From Sindora glabra (taxonomy: Eukaryota > Streptophyta > Magnoliopsida > Fabales > Fabaceae), in the NCBI GenBank assembly GCA_020226215.1, contig CM035227.1, positions 103,523,732 through 103,587,731 on the forward strand: a stretch of DNA of 64,000 nt, written 5' to 3'. The notes under the pieces were generated by a model that did not search any database, was not told the DNA's origin, and was given only the letters and a program-made list of their open reading frames with translations. Position 1 is the first letter of the stretch. The number at the start of each line of letters is the position of its first letter. A program made the position numbers and the translations under genes. Shown one piece after another: positions 47,180-60,100 of the stretch.

Positions 47180-48597
47180 CAAAAATCACTTTGGGAAGAA
47201 TTGTACAATAAAATCTAATCCACTAAGGGATTGAATCTAATACGGATCTTGAGGCTCAGATATATCATTTTATGCATATGCAAGAGGCGACTATGCTATT
47301 TACAGAAGTGACTCATTAAAAATATTATTGTAGAATTATGAAATTGCAATATAAAAGTTTCAAAAAAGTTCTTCAGACATATGATTTCTTACAAGATCTC
47401 GTCTTCTCGGTTGGACTCTAGAATAACTTCTTACTAAAATATTTTTCATCGTCTCGGAAAATTTATTGCCCAGAATTTCGGTTGCCTGGCAATTTCTTAG
47501 CAATTCAAGTTTAAGATAGCCACCGGAATTTTAAGGAGATTTTTACCGCTATTATATAGTTCTATGTTTATTGTGATTGTTCATTTTCAAGTTTGATGTT
47601 TCCAATTTAATATGAAGGTTTCTACTTTTTTATACACTGTTTCCTGTATGATCCCCAAAAAAAAAAATGATAGCCAACTCTTGCTTTTATTTTTTTCTAT
47701 TAGAAAAATAGAAGTCTCATGAAATAAAAGTCTCCGGTTAACAGGACCTAGGTAGTAAATTCTTTGGTACCTACGGAACAAACTACTCTTCCTTTCTTGT
47801 CTTTTAGATGCTTTGGAGCCTCTCAAGTGATTCAAGCCTGATCCAATAACTATTATCTTGCATTGGGTGCTGAAATGAGCCCACAAGGACCGATGAGCAT
47901 AGCTCGGTGGGCCAAATAGGCAATAACCCAAACTTTTAGGGCACATTAAAAGTGGCAGCAACGTATTATCTTTTCCTTTCCTCCTGGATTGGATTCATGG
48001 AGGGGAAAAAAAGGGTTTTGATTCATGGAAAAAATTGTGTAAAGGAAATATGTGAAAAGAGAAAAAAAAAGGAAAATAATTCTTTTAGTATTTGAATGCT
48101 TTGGAGTACTTGATGTAAAAAAAAAATACTTCAAGAATTAGTAAAATATTTTTTCATTAAATAAGTACAAAAAGAGGTAGAAAAATTTTGTAATTACAAA
48201 CTTATCTTTCTATAAAATTTATTAGATAATTTTATTGACTTAAAATAGAAACAATTTTATCATTTAATAAATTACTTCTTTTATTATTTTTTTTACTTTT
48301 CAATCAAATTAAATAAATTTTATTTTGATTATTTTCTAATATTTTTCTTTTTCTTTTATTTATTTTTTTTATCCATACGTTTTCCCACCACGTCTGTCCA
48401 AACATAGATTTGGTGTCATTCCTGTCTTTTTCATCTTTTCGCTAAGATGGTGTCATTCCTGTCTTAGTCAACAAGCAAATGCTCTCATTGGCTGGCTTCT
48501 TTATTTTATTTTTGTTACAAAAGAGGCTAATCTCAGCTAAACACTAACTATTCTAAGAAAGGAGTCCTCCACGTTATCTTCTATATAGAGCTTTTCA

Positions 48598-48835
48598 CAT
48601 CCATGAGGGACTTCATTAAAGACATGAATTCCTATACTCGTCTGGTGACCTTTAGCTGCAAGCCAATCCATAACTCTATTTTTTTTTTTTATAAGTGTGA
48701 GAAATCTTCACATGTCAATATTTGTTCATCCAATTTCTAATTTGCTTGATTAAAAGGCAGCAAAGGTGAATCACCTCACAAATATTAACAATTAGATGGA
48801 ATGTCATTTGAAAATCTAACTCCATCTAGACTTTT
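48598..48835 (-). pseudogene. LINE RNase H-like fragment
   Basis: Minus-strand frames give VRFSNDIPSNC (about 48790-48825) and, after breaks, VMDWLAAKGHQTSIGIHVFN (about 48615-48675) then EVPHG. This fits the C-terminal part of the RNase H domain (RVT_3 type) of plant LINEs, where NxVADxLAxxG is the usual phrase. A T-rich expansion at about 48678-48690 and several stops show it is dead. No reverse transcriptase was recognised nearby. Confidence 0.5.
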
Positions 48836-49989
48836 TTATATCTTTTATTTCAAGTCAACTCAAGACTAGTAAGAAATATAATAAATTTAGTAGGATATAA
48901 TATTTTCTTTTTAATAAGAAAGTTATTTTTTTTACTATTATAATTTTAAGAATTATTTTTTAGTTATAAAGTATAAAAATACATGATATTTTTTTATTCA
49001 TAAAAATATTTTTTTTTGAAAAATCATCTTTAAAAAATCAATGGACCCTTGAGGGACGTTTTTTTTCTGGGGTCAAATGATACCAACGTTTTGATTTGCA
49101 TGGCTTATATTTTGATCCATTCAATGTGGCCGGACCAGCTGTCATAGTGTTATTATTTCTTCCTTGTACTATGCTCATCAGCCAACTAGTATTGGTTGTT
49201 TATTTACTAATAATATTAGTAAAATTATCGATAAAATATAAAATTGTTGTCATCAAAATTATAAAATTATAATTACATAACTTAACACAATAATAATATT
49301 ATAGACATTATTAAATTATGCAACGTCGTTTAGAATTATGGTATTTACCCTTTGAAAAATCATTATTATATACATGAGATAAATCGATAACCTGACTAAA
49401 TATTAAATTATGAATAATCAATGTTATACACACTTAGAATAATCAATCTTAAATCATGAATCACAGTTAAGAGTTATGATATTTTGCTTACTTAATGATT
49501 CTAGTTAACAGAGCTGACCATAGGATACTAGTTCTTGGTGGATGATAAGAGGATATGATGCATATGATGCAAAAGATTACAGTGATCACGATTGTAATAT
49601 TTTATGTAATATTATTATAGAGAGTTTTACAATTGCAAATTTCAATAATTTTTGACAAATTTTTGAAGATTTGGGTATCGACTAGGAGACGTGTAAGTAG
49701 AGAGGATATCAGTTATAGGATGGTAAAGTTATGAACAAGTATATTTTGATATCTAAATTAGTAAAAAGTAGGAAAAAGTAAAAATATATAAGAGTATTAG
49801 TTAATTTAGTTAGATGATGAACACATATTTATATGATGTGGATACAGTACTAAAAGGTATAAATGAGAGTTGAATTTTTATGCAAACAGAGACACTTATG
49901 TCCATTTTATCAAGTAGCTAAGGTTATATTCAGGGCAACTATGACATTTGATTAGTTATTGAGAATTTATTTATAATATCAATATCATT
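48836..49989. other. AT-rich intergenic region
   Basis: No gene or clear element recognised. Confidence 0.55.
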
Positions 49990-50450
49990 TTTATTTTGTG
50001 ATAATTATATATTTTATATTTATTTATAATTTTATTAATCATAACGCAATTGTAATCACAACATTAACCATGATTTACAACCACAATGACTAGAGTTGTG
50101 ATTTGAACCTGCGAAGTTCACAAAACATATAACCCATGGGGGAGATGGTATCCTCATAAAATGTTGAGTGATGTCTTGCATTCTTTTTCCGTCACATTCT
50201 GCCAATAAGCTTTCGTTTGGTTGACGGATGCCAATAATTTTCACATCATTTCAATGGTTTTTCTCATCAAATTCGTGCATCACAAAATGTGTTAGGCGAT
50301 GTAACTCATGTCTATAAATTTTCTCACGCAACCGCCCCTTGCAAGTTGCAATTGAAATGATGTTTCATCGTAAGAGATTGATAGGGACTTGGGTGCCAAT
50401 TGGAACAAGAGCAAAGTATCTTGCGCTTTCAAAATGGTTGACAACAAATT
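49990..50450. repeat. Duplicated segment of unknown origin, copy 1
   Basis: Matches 51690-52070 over several hundred bases (shared atgttgagtg, ttgacggatgc, ccaattggaacaagagcaaa). On the minus strand both copies read RYFALVPIGTQ(V/I)PIN; another minus frame reads KTIEMM-KL-ASVN in both. Several frames look once-coding but none is recognisable. Copy 1 carries about 45 bp that copy 2 lacks. Confidence 0.65.
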
Positions 50451-51689
50451 CATAATCAATTCTTTTTACTTTAATCTTCATAGCTCTTGCCTCCATAATT
50501 TTTGTTCTAGAGCTTGAAAGTATTTCTTAGTCCTATCAACCGGGTGGGAGGATGAGAAATATTTTAGGGAGTTAAAATCAATATTAAATTTTTTTATATG
50601 ATGTAAAAGTAGAATTATAAATGAGTGAAGTTAAATTAAATATGTATTTGTTTAAGCTCATGCCCGATGAAAATAAATAAACTTGACCTCAAACTTATTG
50701 TTCTTGCAAAATTCAAACTCGGTTTTGACATTATCCGAGTTTAAATGAATTTAATATTTTTAATGACTATTTTTAGCAAATAATAGTAAAAAATATGACA
50801 ATATACTCTATTTTTATTTTATATATCCCTTCTCTATTTTTTAAGTTTATTTTCATTTCTCTTTTCTTCAAACAAAAAAAAGAAAAGAAAAGAAAAGAAA
50901 ACATGGTGATACTAATTAGGATGTTTTCAACACTATTAAAGTATTTGATATTGAATTTTAAATGTTAAACTTATGGTGTTTGAATAGTTTCTTATTTTAA
51001 ATATTAAATATAGTTAATAGTTTAAAAATTTATTATAAAATATTAAAACATTTTAACATTTGAAAATTATCCTTGATTATGACTTTAAAAATTCTATACA
51101 TTTAATGCTTAAATGATGTGAATTGATTATATATTCAATTATTGTCCCAAAAATAAAGATAATGGTGGACATATTTGTCCAATAAAATCTTACCAAAATA
51201 AGAGTATCTATAAAATATTTTAGTCAATAAATAGATTCAACATATTTTCACTTAATTTAATAATCAATCTTAAGAAAATAAGTAAATACAATATATTTTT
51301 TAGTTTAAATCTATTCCATCAAGTATTGAATTAATATATTCTAAACACATTTTTATGTATTATACTATCTTTCGCGTTTAGTTTATTTTTTAGAGGGGCT
51401 AAACTAATAATTTTCATTCGTACAAGAAAAATTTATATATATAATTTTAAAATTTTTAGAAGTTTAGGGAAGCCATGACCCTCCTAAACAAAACAATGCT
51501 CCGCTCTTGCCGATCAAAGACTTCATTGCTACTTTCAAATTTCTAATTATATTTCGATGAATATTTTAATATCATGATTGATTGAATGTCAAAATTTAGA
51601 AGATGATTTTTTTATTTATTAAAATATAAAATTGATGAAATTATATATAAGTAGAATATAATTTTTCCTAATTTTAAGTACTGATCCAA
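50451..51689. other. AT-rich spacer between the two duplicated segments
   Basis: No gene seen. It contains a short AAAAG repeat at about 50876-50900. Confidence 0.55.
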
Positions 51690-52070
51690 AATTGTAATAT
51701 TTTGTGTAATGCTATTATATATATTTTTTATTTTTATATTTGTGTATAATTTTATTAATCATCACATAAGTACGATTTAAAACCATGGTGACTAATGGCC
51801 CATGGGGAAATGGGCATCCCAAAGAATGTTGAGTGGTGTTTTGCATTTTTTTTCCAATCACATTTTCACATTAAACTCAGCTTCGGGTTGACGGATGCTA
51901 TTAATTTTGACATCATTTCAATAGTTTTAACTGATGTCTATGTTTTCTTACCCAAACCCTGGCAAGTGGAAATTAAAATGATGTTTGGAAGTCACATTGA
52001 TAGGGATTTGGGTACCAATTGGAACAAGAGCAAAATATCTTACGTTTCGAAAATGGTTGGCAACAAAATA
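51690..52070. repeat. Duplicated segment of unknown origin, copy 2
   Basis: Same orientation as copy 1, about 1.62-1.67 kb downstream. Differences include several synonymous-looking changes in the shared RYFALVPIGTQ frame. Function unknown. Confidence 0.65.
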
Positions 52071-52578
52071 AAGAGGGCAGCCGGAGAGCCAATCTTTATG
52101 GACTAATAGTGTTTCAATATAGGTGGGGGGAGAAATTTTATTTTATTTGTAATTTTAATTTAATTACATTTTTTTCATTATAAAATTTATTAAATTTATC
52201 AAGAATTTCACTTCATTTTATTCTGTATAAGATACATGTTATATAAACATTTTTATCCCTTCCTAACATTGTCTTATATTCAAGTTTAGCCTTTTTTTAT
52301 CAAAATTTATTTTTTAATTAAATTATATATATATTCAATATATTTCAAACAAATAAATTTATTTATGTACAAATTAAAATTAATTCTATTAAAATAAACT
52401 AAAATCAATTTAAAAAAATTTGATCGGAACCTTAATTCTTAATCAATTCCTTTTACTTTCTTTCCTGCCTTCAGGTTCTATTATTTTAACTTGTTCACGG
52501 TTATACATTGTTACACTCATTAATTGAAAAATTAGATTGATTTTTTTTATAAGGAGGCAAAACATATATATAAATAAA

Positions 52579-53030
52579 CTAACCAGGGTCCACATTACAA
52601 GCTACATTCTGAGCATACATAATAGCAAAAATATCATACAGAAACTTTAGAGACACCTCCTGAGGAGGACTATTGTATATTAAAAGGGAGGATTGTTCAA
52701 TAACATTATCACAAAAATTGGCTTCCCTATAAACCTGGACAATCTGCTTAAATAGGATTGTCTTCAGAAGTTTTCGACATTCACAAACAAGAGGATTTAT
52801 CAAATAACTTTCATTTAAGCCTGAAGCAAGAGTATGAACTAGTATTTTAACATTTAACTGAATGATAAGTTTAGGAATTTTCATTGTGACAGCTAGTTTT
52901 AAACCCTCCAAAACAATATATAATTCAGCTATAATAGTATTTGTTATACCAATTTCTTTTGAGAAACCTGTAATTCATTCTCCAGCTGAGTCTCTGATAA
53001 AAAATATTAGTACTACTTTATATTATATTT
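52579..53030 (-). pseudogene. LINE-derived RNase H (RVT_3-type) relic
   Basis: The minus strand reads RDSAGE, a stop, ITGFSKEIGITNTIIAELYI, then LEGLKLAVTMKIPKLIIQLN, NPLVCECRKLL, and VQVYREANFCDNVIEQ with a C-terminal NSPPQEV. The order matches the RNase H domain found at the end of plant LINE ORF2 and related proteins: AEL-A-xGLxLA, xLxVEsDs, HVyREaNxxAD-LA. The acidic Asp of the L-(E)-x-D block is replaced (QLNV) and an in-frame stop lies after RDSAGE, so it cannot be active. The rest of the LINE is missing. Confidence 0.75.
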
Positions 53031-53349
53031 CACTAAGTAAGACATTTTAATATCATATCTAATTGAATATTAAAATTTAAAAGATGGTTACCTTCTCTAT
53101 TAAGATGAAAAAGGCGGCACCTAATGTTGAAAATCTCAATCCTAAGTGATTTATATATACGTTATTACATTAGACACATTTTATAAATGTACGGAAATCA
53201 TCCCTCGTATAAAATGAGATTTTTGTAGTCTACTATATATATATATACACACACTCACAATCACAAGGATCAAACGTTTATGTTGAATTGGATTAATTGC
53301 GTACGCTTAAGAAACGAGCTAGTTGAGTCTAGTTCAAGCAACTTTGATT
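53031..53349. other. Short intergenic stretch
   Basis: Nothing recognised except an ATATAT/ACAC run at about 53235-53255. Confidence 0.5.
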
Positions 53350-53590
53350 AGCCTCTTGACTTGGGATTTGACTTTTTCAGTTCGCAATTGTGAAAAAGAA
53401 CGTTTGCTTGCCATTGCTCATATAACTTCATTGTCAAAGTACAAAGCGCTTTGACACCCGTCCTCCGGCCTACAGGGGATCCCTTAATCTGTGGGGTAGC
53501 CACATGGTAGCTTCTCAGCCAATATATCCAAAACGGTAGGGTTTGAAAGGATGTCCAATGGTTTGTCCATATCTTAATATCACAATTAGA
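53350..53590 (-). pseudogene. Decayed fragment of an unrecognised gene
   Basis: One minus frame reads DKPLDILSNPTVLDILAEKL, PCGYPTD, stop, GIPCRPEDGCQSALYFDNEV, stop, AMASKRSFSQLRTEKVKSQV. It has protein-like composition, broken only by TAA and TGA, and is clearly richer in GC and CpG than its surroundings. I do not recognise the family. An alternative minus frame is open for 87 codons but has a less protein-like composition. Confidence 0.35.
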
Positions 53591-55302
53591 TGTGAAACGG
53601 TTTAGCAACATATAAGCATAAAATATAAATTTAAAAGAAAATTTTAAATATTAATTAAGAATTATTTTCATATATAAAATAATAAATTAAATTTATAGAA
53701 TTTGATTTAATGAATATAAAATATAAAATTTAATTTTAAATTTTATTTTCAATAGCATTACATTTTTTAAAATTGAATTGCTCTTCCTCCCTACGTAGAA
53801 CTATGCTACTTCACTTATGAAATAACTTTTTTATTTAAAGAGAGATCAACTTAATAAATACAGAATCTTCTAATATATATTTCATTTATTTTAATAGAAA
53901 GTATTTTTCATAAAATAAAATTATAAAATGTTAAAATTAATGAAAATATTTTATTTATTTAATATTAAATATCAAGAATTTAAAAGAAGTAATTTTTTCA
54001 GAGAAAATTTTACTTTCTTCCATTATTATAATTTCAAGTATTATCTTTTTAACTGCAAAATAAATAACACTAATCTTTCTTAATTTGCATATAAATTATA
54101 TTTTCTTATAAAAAATGTTTTTGGATGAAACAAATGCATGTTATTTCCATTAGAATTTCTCTTCTTTTTGTATATCCATCGGCTTGAGGGCATGCATACT
54201 TAGGTTTGGGACCAGGCAATATTAGGCGGTCCCAAAGAGTTAATTTGCTGTTTGGATTGGGTCTCTGTCATTTGGTCTTTGCCCTTCATGCCATGCAACA
54301 GCTTATTATAGCAGGTCAAAGCCTTAAGTTTAAGTCCTTTTGATGATTAGTTAATTTTGTTTATCCAACAAGATGTCTTGTCTTATCCAAAAAATTGTTG
54401 AGGGAAATTATTTATCGTTAATCTTCTGAGACTCGAAGATATTTTAGTGATTAAATCGTATTGACATATATAGAAGTTTTCACAATTCACGTTGTTTATG
54501 TTTATATATATATATATATATTGATTCTTACCTTCTAGTCGGTCATTAATTATAATAATCTTACGGGCCGGCTCAGATAAATATCTCAAATATCTAATAG
54601 CTGTTAATGAAAGACCTAACAACCTGTAAGGACAAAGCAACTACTAAGATTATCTCCATATTTTAAATTGTACTGTGATTTGGAATTACAATATTATTGC
54701 TGTCGATTATCCCATAATCTTCATATTTTCTTGTATATGTCCATAATTATATTAATCATAGCATAATTATAATGCAATTTGGTACTATAAATACGTTATA
54801 TTTTAAGTTTTTGTGCCATCGTAATTAAGATTTCATTTGTTTTTTTGAAAGGTATATTTTGTAAAAAAAAATTATTCTTTGTATATAAATAAAGGAGTAC
54901 AATATATATATTTATATCTTAGGATTAAAAAATATTTAAAATTATAATAGAGGAGGAAAATAATTTTTTATATTTAATATTAAATATATAAATTATTTTT
55001 TTTTATTTTGATATTTTAAATTTACATCTTCATAGGAGATATTTTTATTAAAATAAATGAACAAATCCCTCAATTATGATCAAAAGTTTTTACATCACAT
55101 ATCCCATATACGTGAGTTAATGGTGGGGGATATTACATTCAATTCAAACTACTGAAATTTAAAAAGACACAGGATACCAATGAAACAAAACCAAATTTGT
55201 TGCAGAACAGGCTTCTTAGGAAAACCACACGTACATGCAAAACTTCAATAATGGATCGAAAGGACGCTGAATTTGAATGGATTGCCAGCTAGTTTCATGG
55301 CC
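53591..55302. other. AT-rich intergenic region with dispersed repeats
   Basis: 53620-53770 is a member (inverted) of a dispersed AT-rich family also seen near 59050, 61970 and 62810. 54850-55070 resembles 55900-56100 (shared atttatatcttagg and agatattttt(a)ttaaaataaatga). No gene seen. Confidence 0.5.
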
Positions 55303-55819
55303 TTACAATATCGGCAGTGGGTAACCCATCATATCTTGTTTCTGTTCATGCTCTGCATCAACTGAGAACCATTCATTAGGTCTATGTTTCGGTACAAAAT
55401 GATATTTTATACCATTATTATGTCAGTAGATTCAGCAACATCTGGCACAGGCTACAACTGAGTGAAGCTTATGACCTAATCTTAAGCAAAGTGGTCCATT
55501 CGGGCAATAAATTTTGAATTTAGGGTAAAAATGTTCGAAGAAGATGACGAAGAGCAAGTTTACTGGAATTGCATGGAAAGTAAGAGATTCTTTGGGCAAT
55601 ATGAGTATTCGGGGAAAGATGAGCTTACCCATTAAAGTTGCTGCCATCCACTGCTGACTGATATTTCATTTTCTTCGTCGAGGAGGCCGATGTGGTCCAC
55701 TTGCTTTGGAAGTCATCCTTGGATGACAAGTTTTTAGTGTTTTCGTAACAAATATATGTGACTTTCTGTCTGAGTTGTACTGATGGAGAAAGCTTAATGC
55801 CAGCTAGCAGGGATGACTC
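55303..55819 (-). CDS. Last two exons (or orphan fragment) of an unrecognised gene
   Basis: Exon A, 55819-55629, is open for 63 codons plus 2 nt and begins after a ctttt-AG acceptor. It ends at a good donor (gtaagc). The exon at 55381-55303 begins after catAG, restores the frame (GG+A) and runs 25 codons to TAA. The joined 89 residues are hydrophilic and Ser/Lys-rich: ESSLLAGIKLSPSVQLRQKV at the start, SKDDFQSKWTTSASSTKKMK in the middle, PNEWFSVDAEHEQKQDMMGY then PLPIL at the end. This looks like the disordered C-terminus of a regulatory protein. No upstream exon was found in the 8 kb to the right, so it is either a gene tail with distant exons or a truncated copy. I do not recognise the family. 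Confidence 0.45.
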
Positions 55820-56722
55820 CTAAAAGATCTTCCAAACCAATCAAAAACTGCTTTATTTTGATGAAAAGTTACAGTTTACTCGCTTATACTTAGGTTTGAT
55901 TTAATTTTTAAAAGATATTTTTTAAAAAATTATTCTCTTGTATTTAGATAAGAGAGTACTATTTATATCTTAGGAAAGAAAAAGTTATCTTTTATTAAAC
56001 TCTATATATATAACATTGAATATATAAATTATTTTTCACTATTTTAATATTGTATAATTATATTCTTATGGAAGATATTTTTTATTAAAATAAATGAAGC
56101 CTTAATCTATCTATGTTTGTTTTGTTTTTAAGTGTTATAATATGCTTGCATATTTTCTAATATTAACACTTTGCCTATCTAAATTTTTCTGTCCAACATT
56201 TAATGAATATTTTGTAAAAAATAGTTAAGTAAATTTAGAAGAAATAACAAAGGATTATATTATAATTTTTTCATATTTATATAAATTAATGTTCATAATT
56301 CTTAATTAGAACTAAAAAACATATTAACACTATCTCTTTAATTCAAATTTACAAATTATATGTTTCATAAAATTATAAATAATACAATATGCAAATTTTA
56401 TTATCTATAAACATAAAAAAATTTATTTGATTTTTTTTACTTGTGTCATTTGTTGTAATAATTTTTTTTGCTTGAGATGTATTATTAAAATAAAGAGATA
56501 GAACTAATTTTTTTATAGTAGTAGGAATGGTTAAACTATTGAACGTATACACACCAAAATTAGAGATTAAATTCTGAATGCATTGAAAGGTATAAAATCT
56601 TGAAGGAAAATCGAATGCCATTTGAGACAAACACTCTTAGTAGAGATAGGCATCCCTATTGAAAATTATTAATATCAATTTATATAAATATATGCAATAA
56701 AATAATAAAGAGCATTTAAGTA
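55820..56722. other. AT-rich region upstream of the unrecognised exons
   Basis: No further exon could be attached. It contains one member of the repeat pair 54850-55070/55900-56100. Confidence 0.5.
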
Positions 56723-57146
56723 CTTTCTTTATTTCTTTTTAAGTGTAATTTAAGTTCAATGTATAAGAATTAAGAAAAATAATAGATAATCTTGATTTTT
56801 GGCAAAATGAGTTATAATTTACAAACATATCTTATATTAAAAGCCAACTGATAAATAAATTGGTTAAGTATTCCTTTTTAAATATTATTTTAGAGAAAAA
56901 AATGTTCCTATTTATCTGGTATTTTAGAAAATCATTTTAGAAAACTAATATAATATTTATTATCCTGTTTTGAATATTACTCTTACCACCTAAATAAATA
57001 TTTAATAATTTTACTTATTAGTTAATTTTTAATAAAAAAATATATTTATAAATTGTAATTCATCTCTCTTAAAATTAAGCTCATTTATTACATTCTTTAA
57101 TTTTTATGCATTAACCTTAAACGAAACTTAAAAGGAATGGAGGGAT
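56723..57146. mobile_element. Stowaway-like MITE
   Basis: The left end TA-CTTTCTTTATTTCTTTTTAA and the right end TTAAAAGGAATGGAGGGA are inverted versions of the CTCCCTCCGTTCCTTTTAA Stowaway-type terminus. TA or TTA dinucleotides flank both ends. The right half matches the interrupted element in bHLH/ACT intron 3 (cattctttaatttttatgcattaaccttaaac versus its counterpart at 7065-7104). Non-coding. Confidence 0.65.
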
Positions 57147-60100
57147 TATATATTTAGATTGTAGGAGTAATATTTAGAAAAAGATAATAAATATAATTTT
57201 AATTTACTAAAAGAACAAATAAATAGAAATAAATTTTTTTCTAAAATAATACTTAAAAAAATAGAGGAAGTAATTTTAATGGAAAAAATACTAATTTAAT
57301 ATATTTAAATCAACTTTCCTTATTTTTTTCTCATCTTTACAATAAAAGTACTCATTAAATTAAAAAATTAATAGTGACAACAAAATGATTATAGCACCTT
57401 TTATTATTTTATTACTATTAAATTAGAACAATAATTTTTTATTTCAAATAAAAAAATAAAAATTACTCTTATCCACATACAAATATGAAAGTTAATAATC
57501 CTATGTGTGTGTGTAAAACAATAAATTTTCTCAAAATTAGGATTGATACTTAAAAAGAATATTCTTGCAAACACATTTTTTTTTAATAAAATGATGCTCG
57601 AATAAGATAATTATTCTAAAAATTAAAATATTTTTCATTAAAAATCTTTGCCAATTATCCGTAAAAAATAACAATGATTAAAAGTTATGCCTTTAATAAG
57701 AAAAAAATTATGATTATTATAATCAATCAATAATCAATCATATTTAAAGGTAATTTGTTAAACAACACAATCTAGATGAATCACCCCTACATTTTTCATA
57801 ACATACATAAAATTTTGGGAAAAATATGGTTTACCCTCTAAATTTTAGTTGAATGGCAAAAATAATACATGAACATAAAAAACCTTATATTTTACCCCTT
57901 AAATTTTAAATAAGTAACAAAAATGATACATAAACATTAAAACATTGTTTTAAAAAAGGTGAAAATATTAGCTTTAAGTTAAATTTGAACATTTATTGTC
58001 TTGATTATCTCGATAACATATGTATAAGTTATCTAGAAATTATAAAAATGTTGTGACAATTGTTGGAACTTGAAGAATATATAATATTAAAGTTTGATGT
58101 ACTTATATTTAAGGGAAGTTTCTTTTTAAAAAGTCTTCAAAGTTAAGAGTATGTTTATTTATTGTTTTTAAAAATAGTTTTTTAATAGAAAATTTTGTTC
58201 AAAAACCTATTTTTAAAATTTATTTTTAAAAATTATTCTTCAAATGTATGACTTAAAAATAAAAATAACTTTTAGATAACTTATTCTCTTAGTTTTTATG
58301 CCAATTTTGTAATTATGTAAAATGTTTCCTTATTTACAATACTAAATATTCTTTAATATTTATTTTTATTCAATCCAAAAATAATTTTTGAGAATATTTT
58401 TGGATATACAAAAATAAAAATACATCTAAACATACTCCATATTCATAAAAGTCTAATGAACTTTATCTAATTAATGGATTTGAAAACCAAATTATTTGAT
58501 GAACAAAATTTAAGAATATTATAGAAGTTTTTGTTTAAATTGCTCTAAAAAATTACTATTTAAAAAGTTAGTATATAAATAAAAATTTTGACCTAATTGG
58601 GATACAATATATTTAATTTTTAATATTTAATTTATTTTATACATTCTTAAAAAGTTAAGTAAATTAGAATAGTTAAAATAAATTATGTATTCAAAGAAAC
58701 CTTACCTCAAATTTTAAAAGCAATTTTAAATCTTAATATTTTAACTTTTTTTTATTTTCATGAAAAATTAGTCATGAACTTGAGTTTTTTTTTTCCCTTC
58801 ATTTATCTAAAGTAAAGAGTGAATTGGTATAGTAGAAAAGTAACATCAATAGATATTATCATTAAACTTAATCCAAAATTAATAGCTTTATATTTTTATA
58901 AAAATTTAGGGTGAAGTATAAAATTTTTAAAATTTATGCATCATTGTTACTTAATCAAAGTTTAAAAGGCATATTGTACTTTACTCTAAAATTTTTGTGC
59001 TGATATGTATTGATTAAAAAAAATGTTACATACAATAATGGTGGCATTTAAAAATTGAATTCAAAATTTTTTATATTTATTAAATTAAATTTTATAAATT
59101 TAATTTATAATTTCATATTTAAATTTAATCTTCAATTCTACGTATAACATTACATATTGTTTAATTTTTTAAAATCTTTCATTTTCTTATAACTGTTTCA
59201 TTAAAAATTATAAATAAATTTTATAAAAATTAAAATATCTTATTGATTACTGAAAGCCAAATAGAAGTGCACGCTCTCTCCGCTTCCTCGTACGTCTTTC
59301 ACGCGATTGAGGAGACGGTTTTGTCCTAAATAATGCACAATCATTTTGACTCTTTGCTGACAACATAAGCATTGAAATATTATATGGGTTATTTTGTCTC
59401 ATCTAAAACCTATCGAATTGACCCTTGGAATGAAAGAAATTAAGGAAAAAAAAAAGAAAAATTTTAAACTTGAATTGAGAATAAGGAAGAGAATTTTTTA
59501 AAAAAATTTGAATTAATTATAAAATAATAATCACAAATTTAACATCTACTATTTCTTTATTTTCATTTTTCCCCTGATCTAAACAAAAAATAAAAAAATT
59601 AAAAATTTCTTTCCCCTCTAACTCCTTTCGCTCCATAAGTTCGACTTGTAACGTGTTCTATCATCTATGGATAAATTTAAGATATTATTGTGTGCAACAA
59701 ATTACGTAGTTTTAGTCAAATAAATGCGTTTAACACTTCGGCTTCTTTCATCTTCTGGAAAAAATAGTGGCCGACGTATGAAACGATTCTAGTGGCATCA
59801 AATATATTTAATATATTAAAAAAATTTATAAGATAATTCATTATATATATATATATGAATTTTATACATTTTAATATTAGTGTAATTTTTAAATTTTTTT
59901 GAGCATATAAATCAAATTAAGACAATTTTGAAAACCTTTTTATTTGACATTATATTAGTAAAAGTATGTAAAATTTTTAGTCAAAAAATATAAAATGCTT
60001 ATCAAACATAATTTAATTCCATAAAATATCATCCTTTAAACGATAAGAGTTATATCTAATAAGATAAGTGGTTTAACATGTAAGAAAAAAATTTCATCAT

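Larger units (their letters stand above)
42286..48597. other. AT-rich intergenic region
   Basis: No gene could be supported. 43400-43780 and 47590-47960 have moderately long minus-strand open frames without recognisable motifs. 46400-46760 (minus) has frames with LRR-like phrases (VEKVLSIEELCLSDIQRFEL; GTPLPNFEVMKLKF) that could be a decayed resistance-gene fragment, but this is weak. Otherwise repeats and AT-rich DNA. Confidence 0.5.

Noticed and set aside
47587..47961. Longest minus-strand open frame near 47.8 kb (124 codons)
   Set aside because: Composition and codon pattern do not look coding, no motif is recognised, and no splice or start context supports it.
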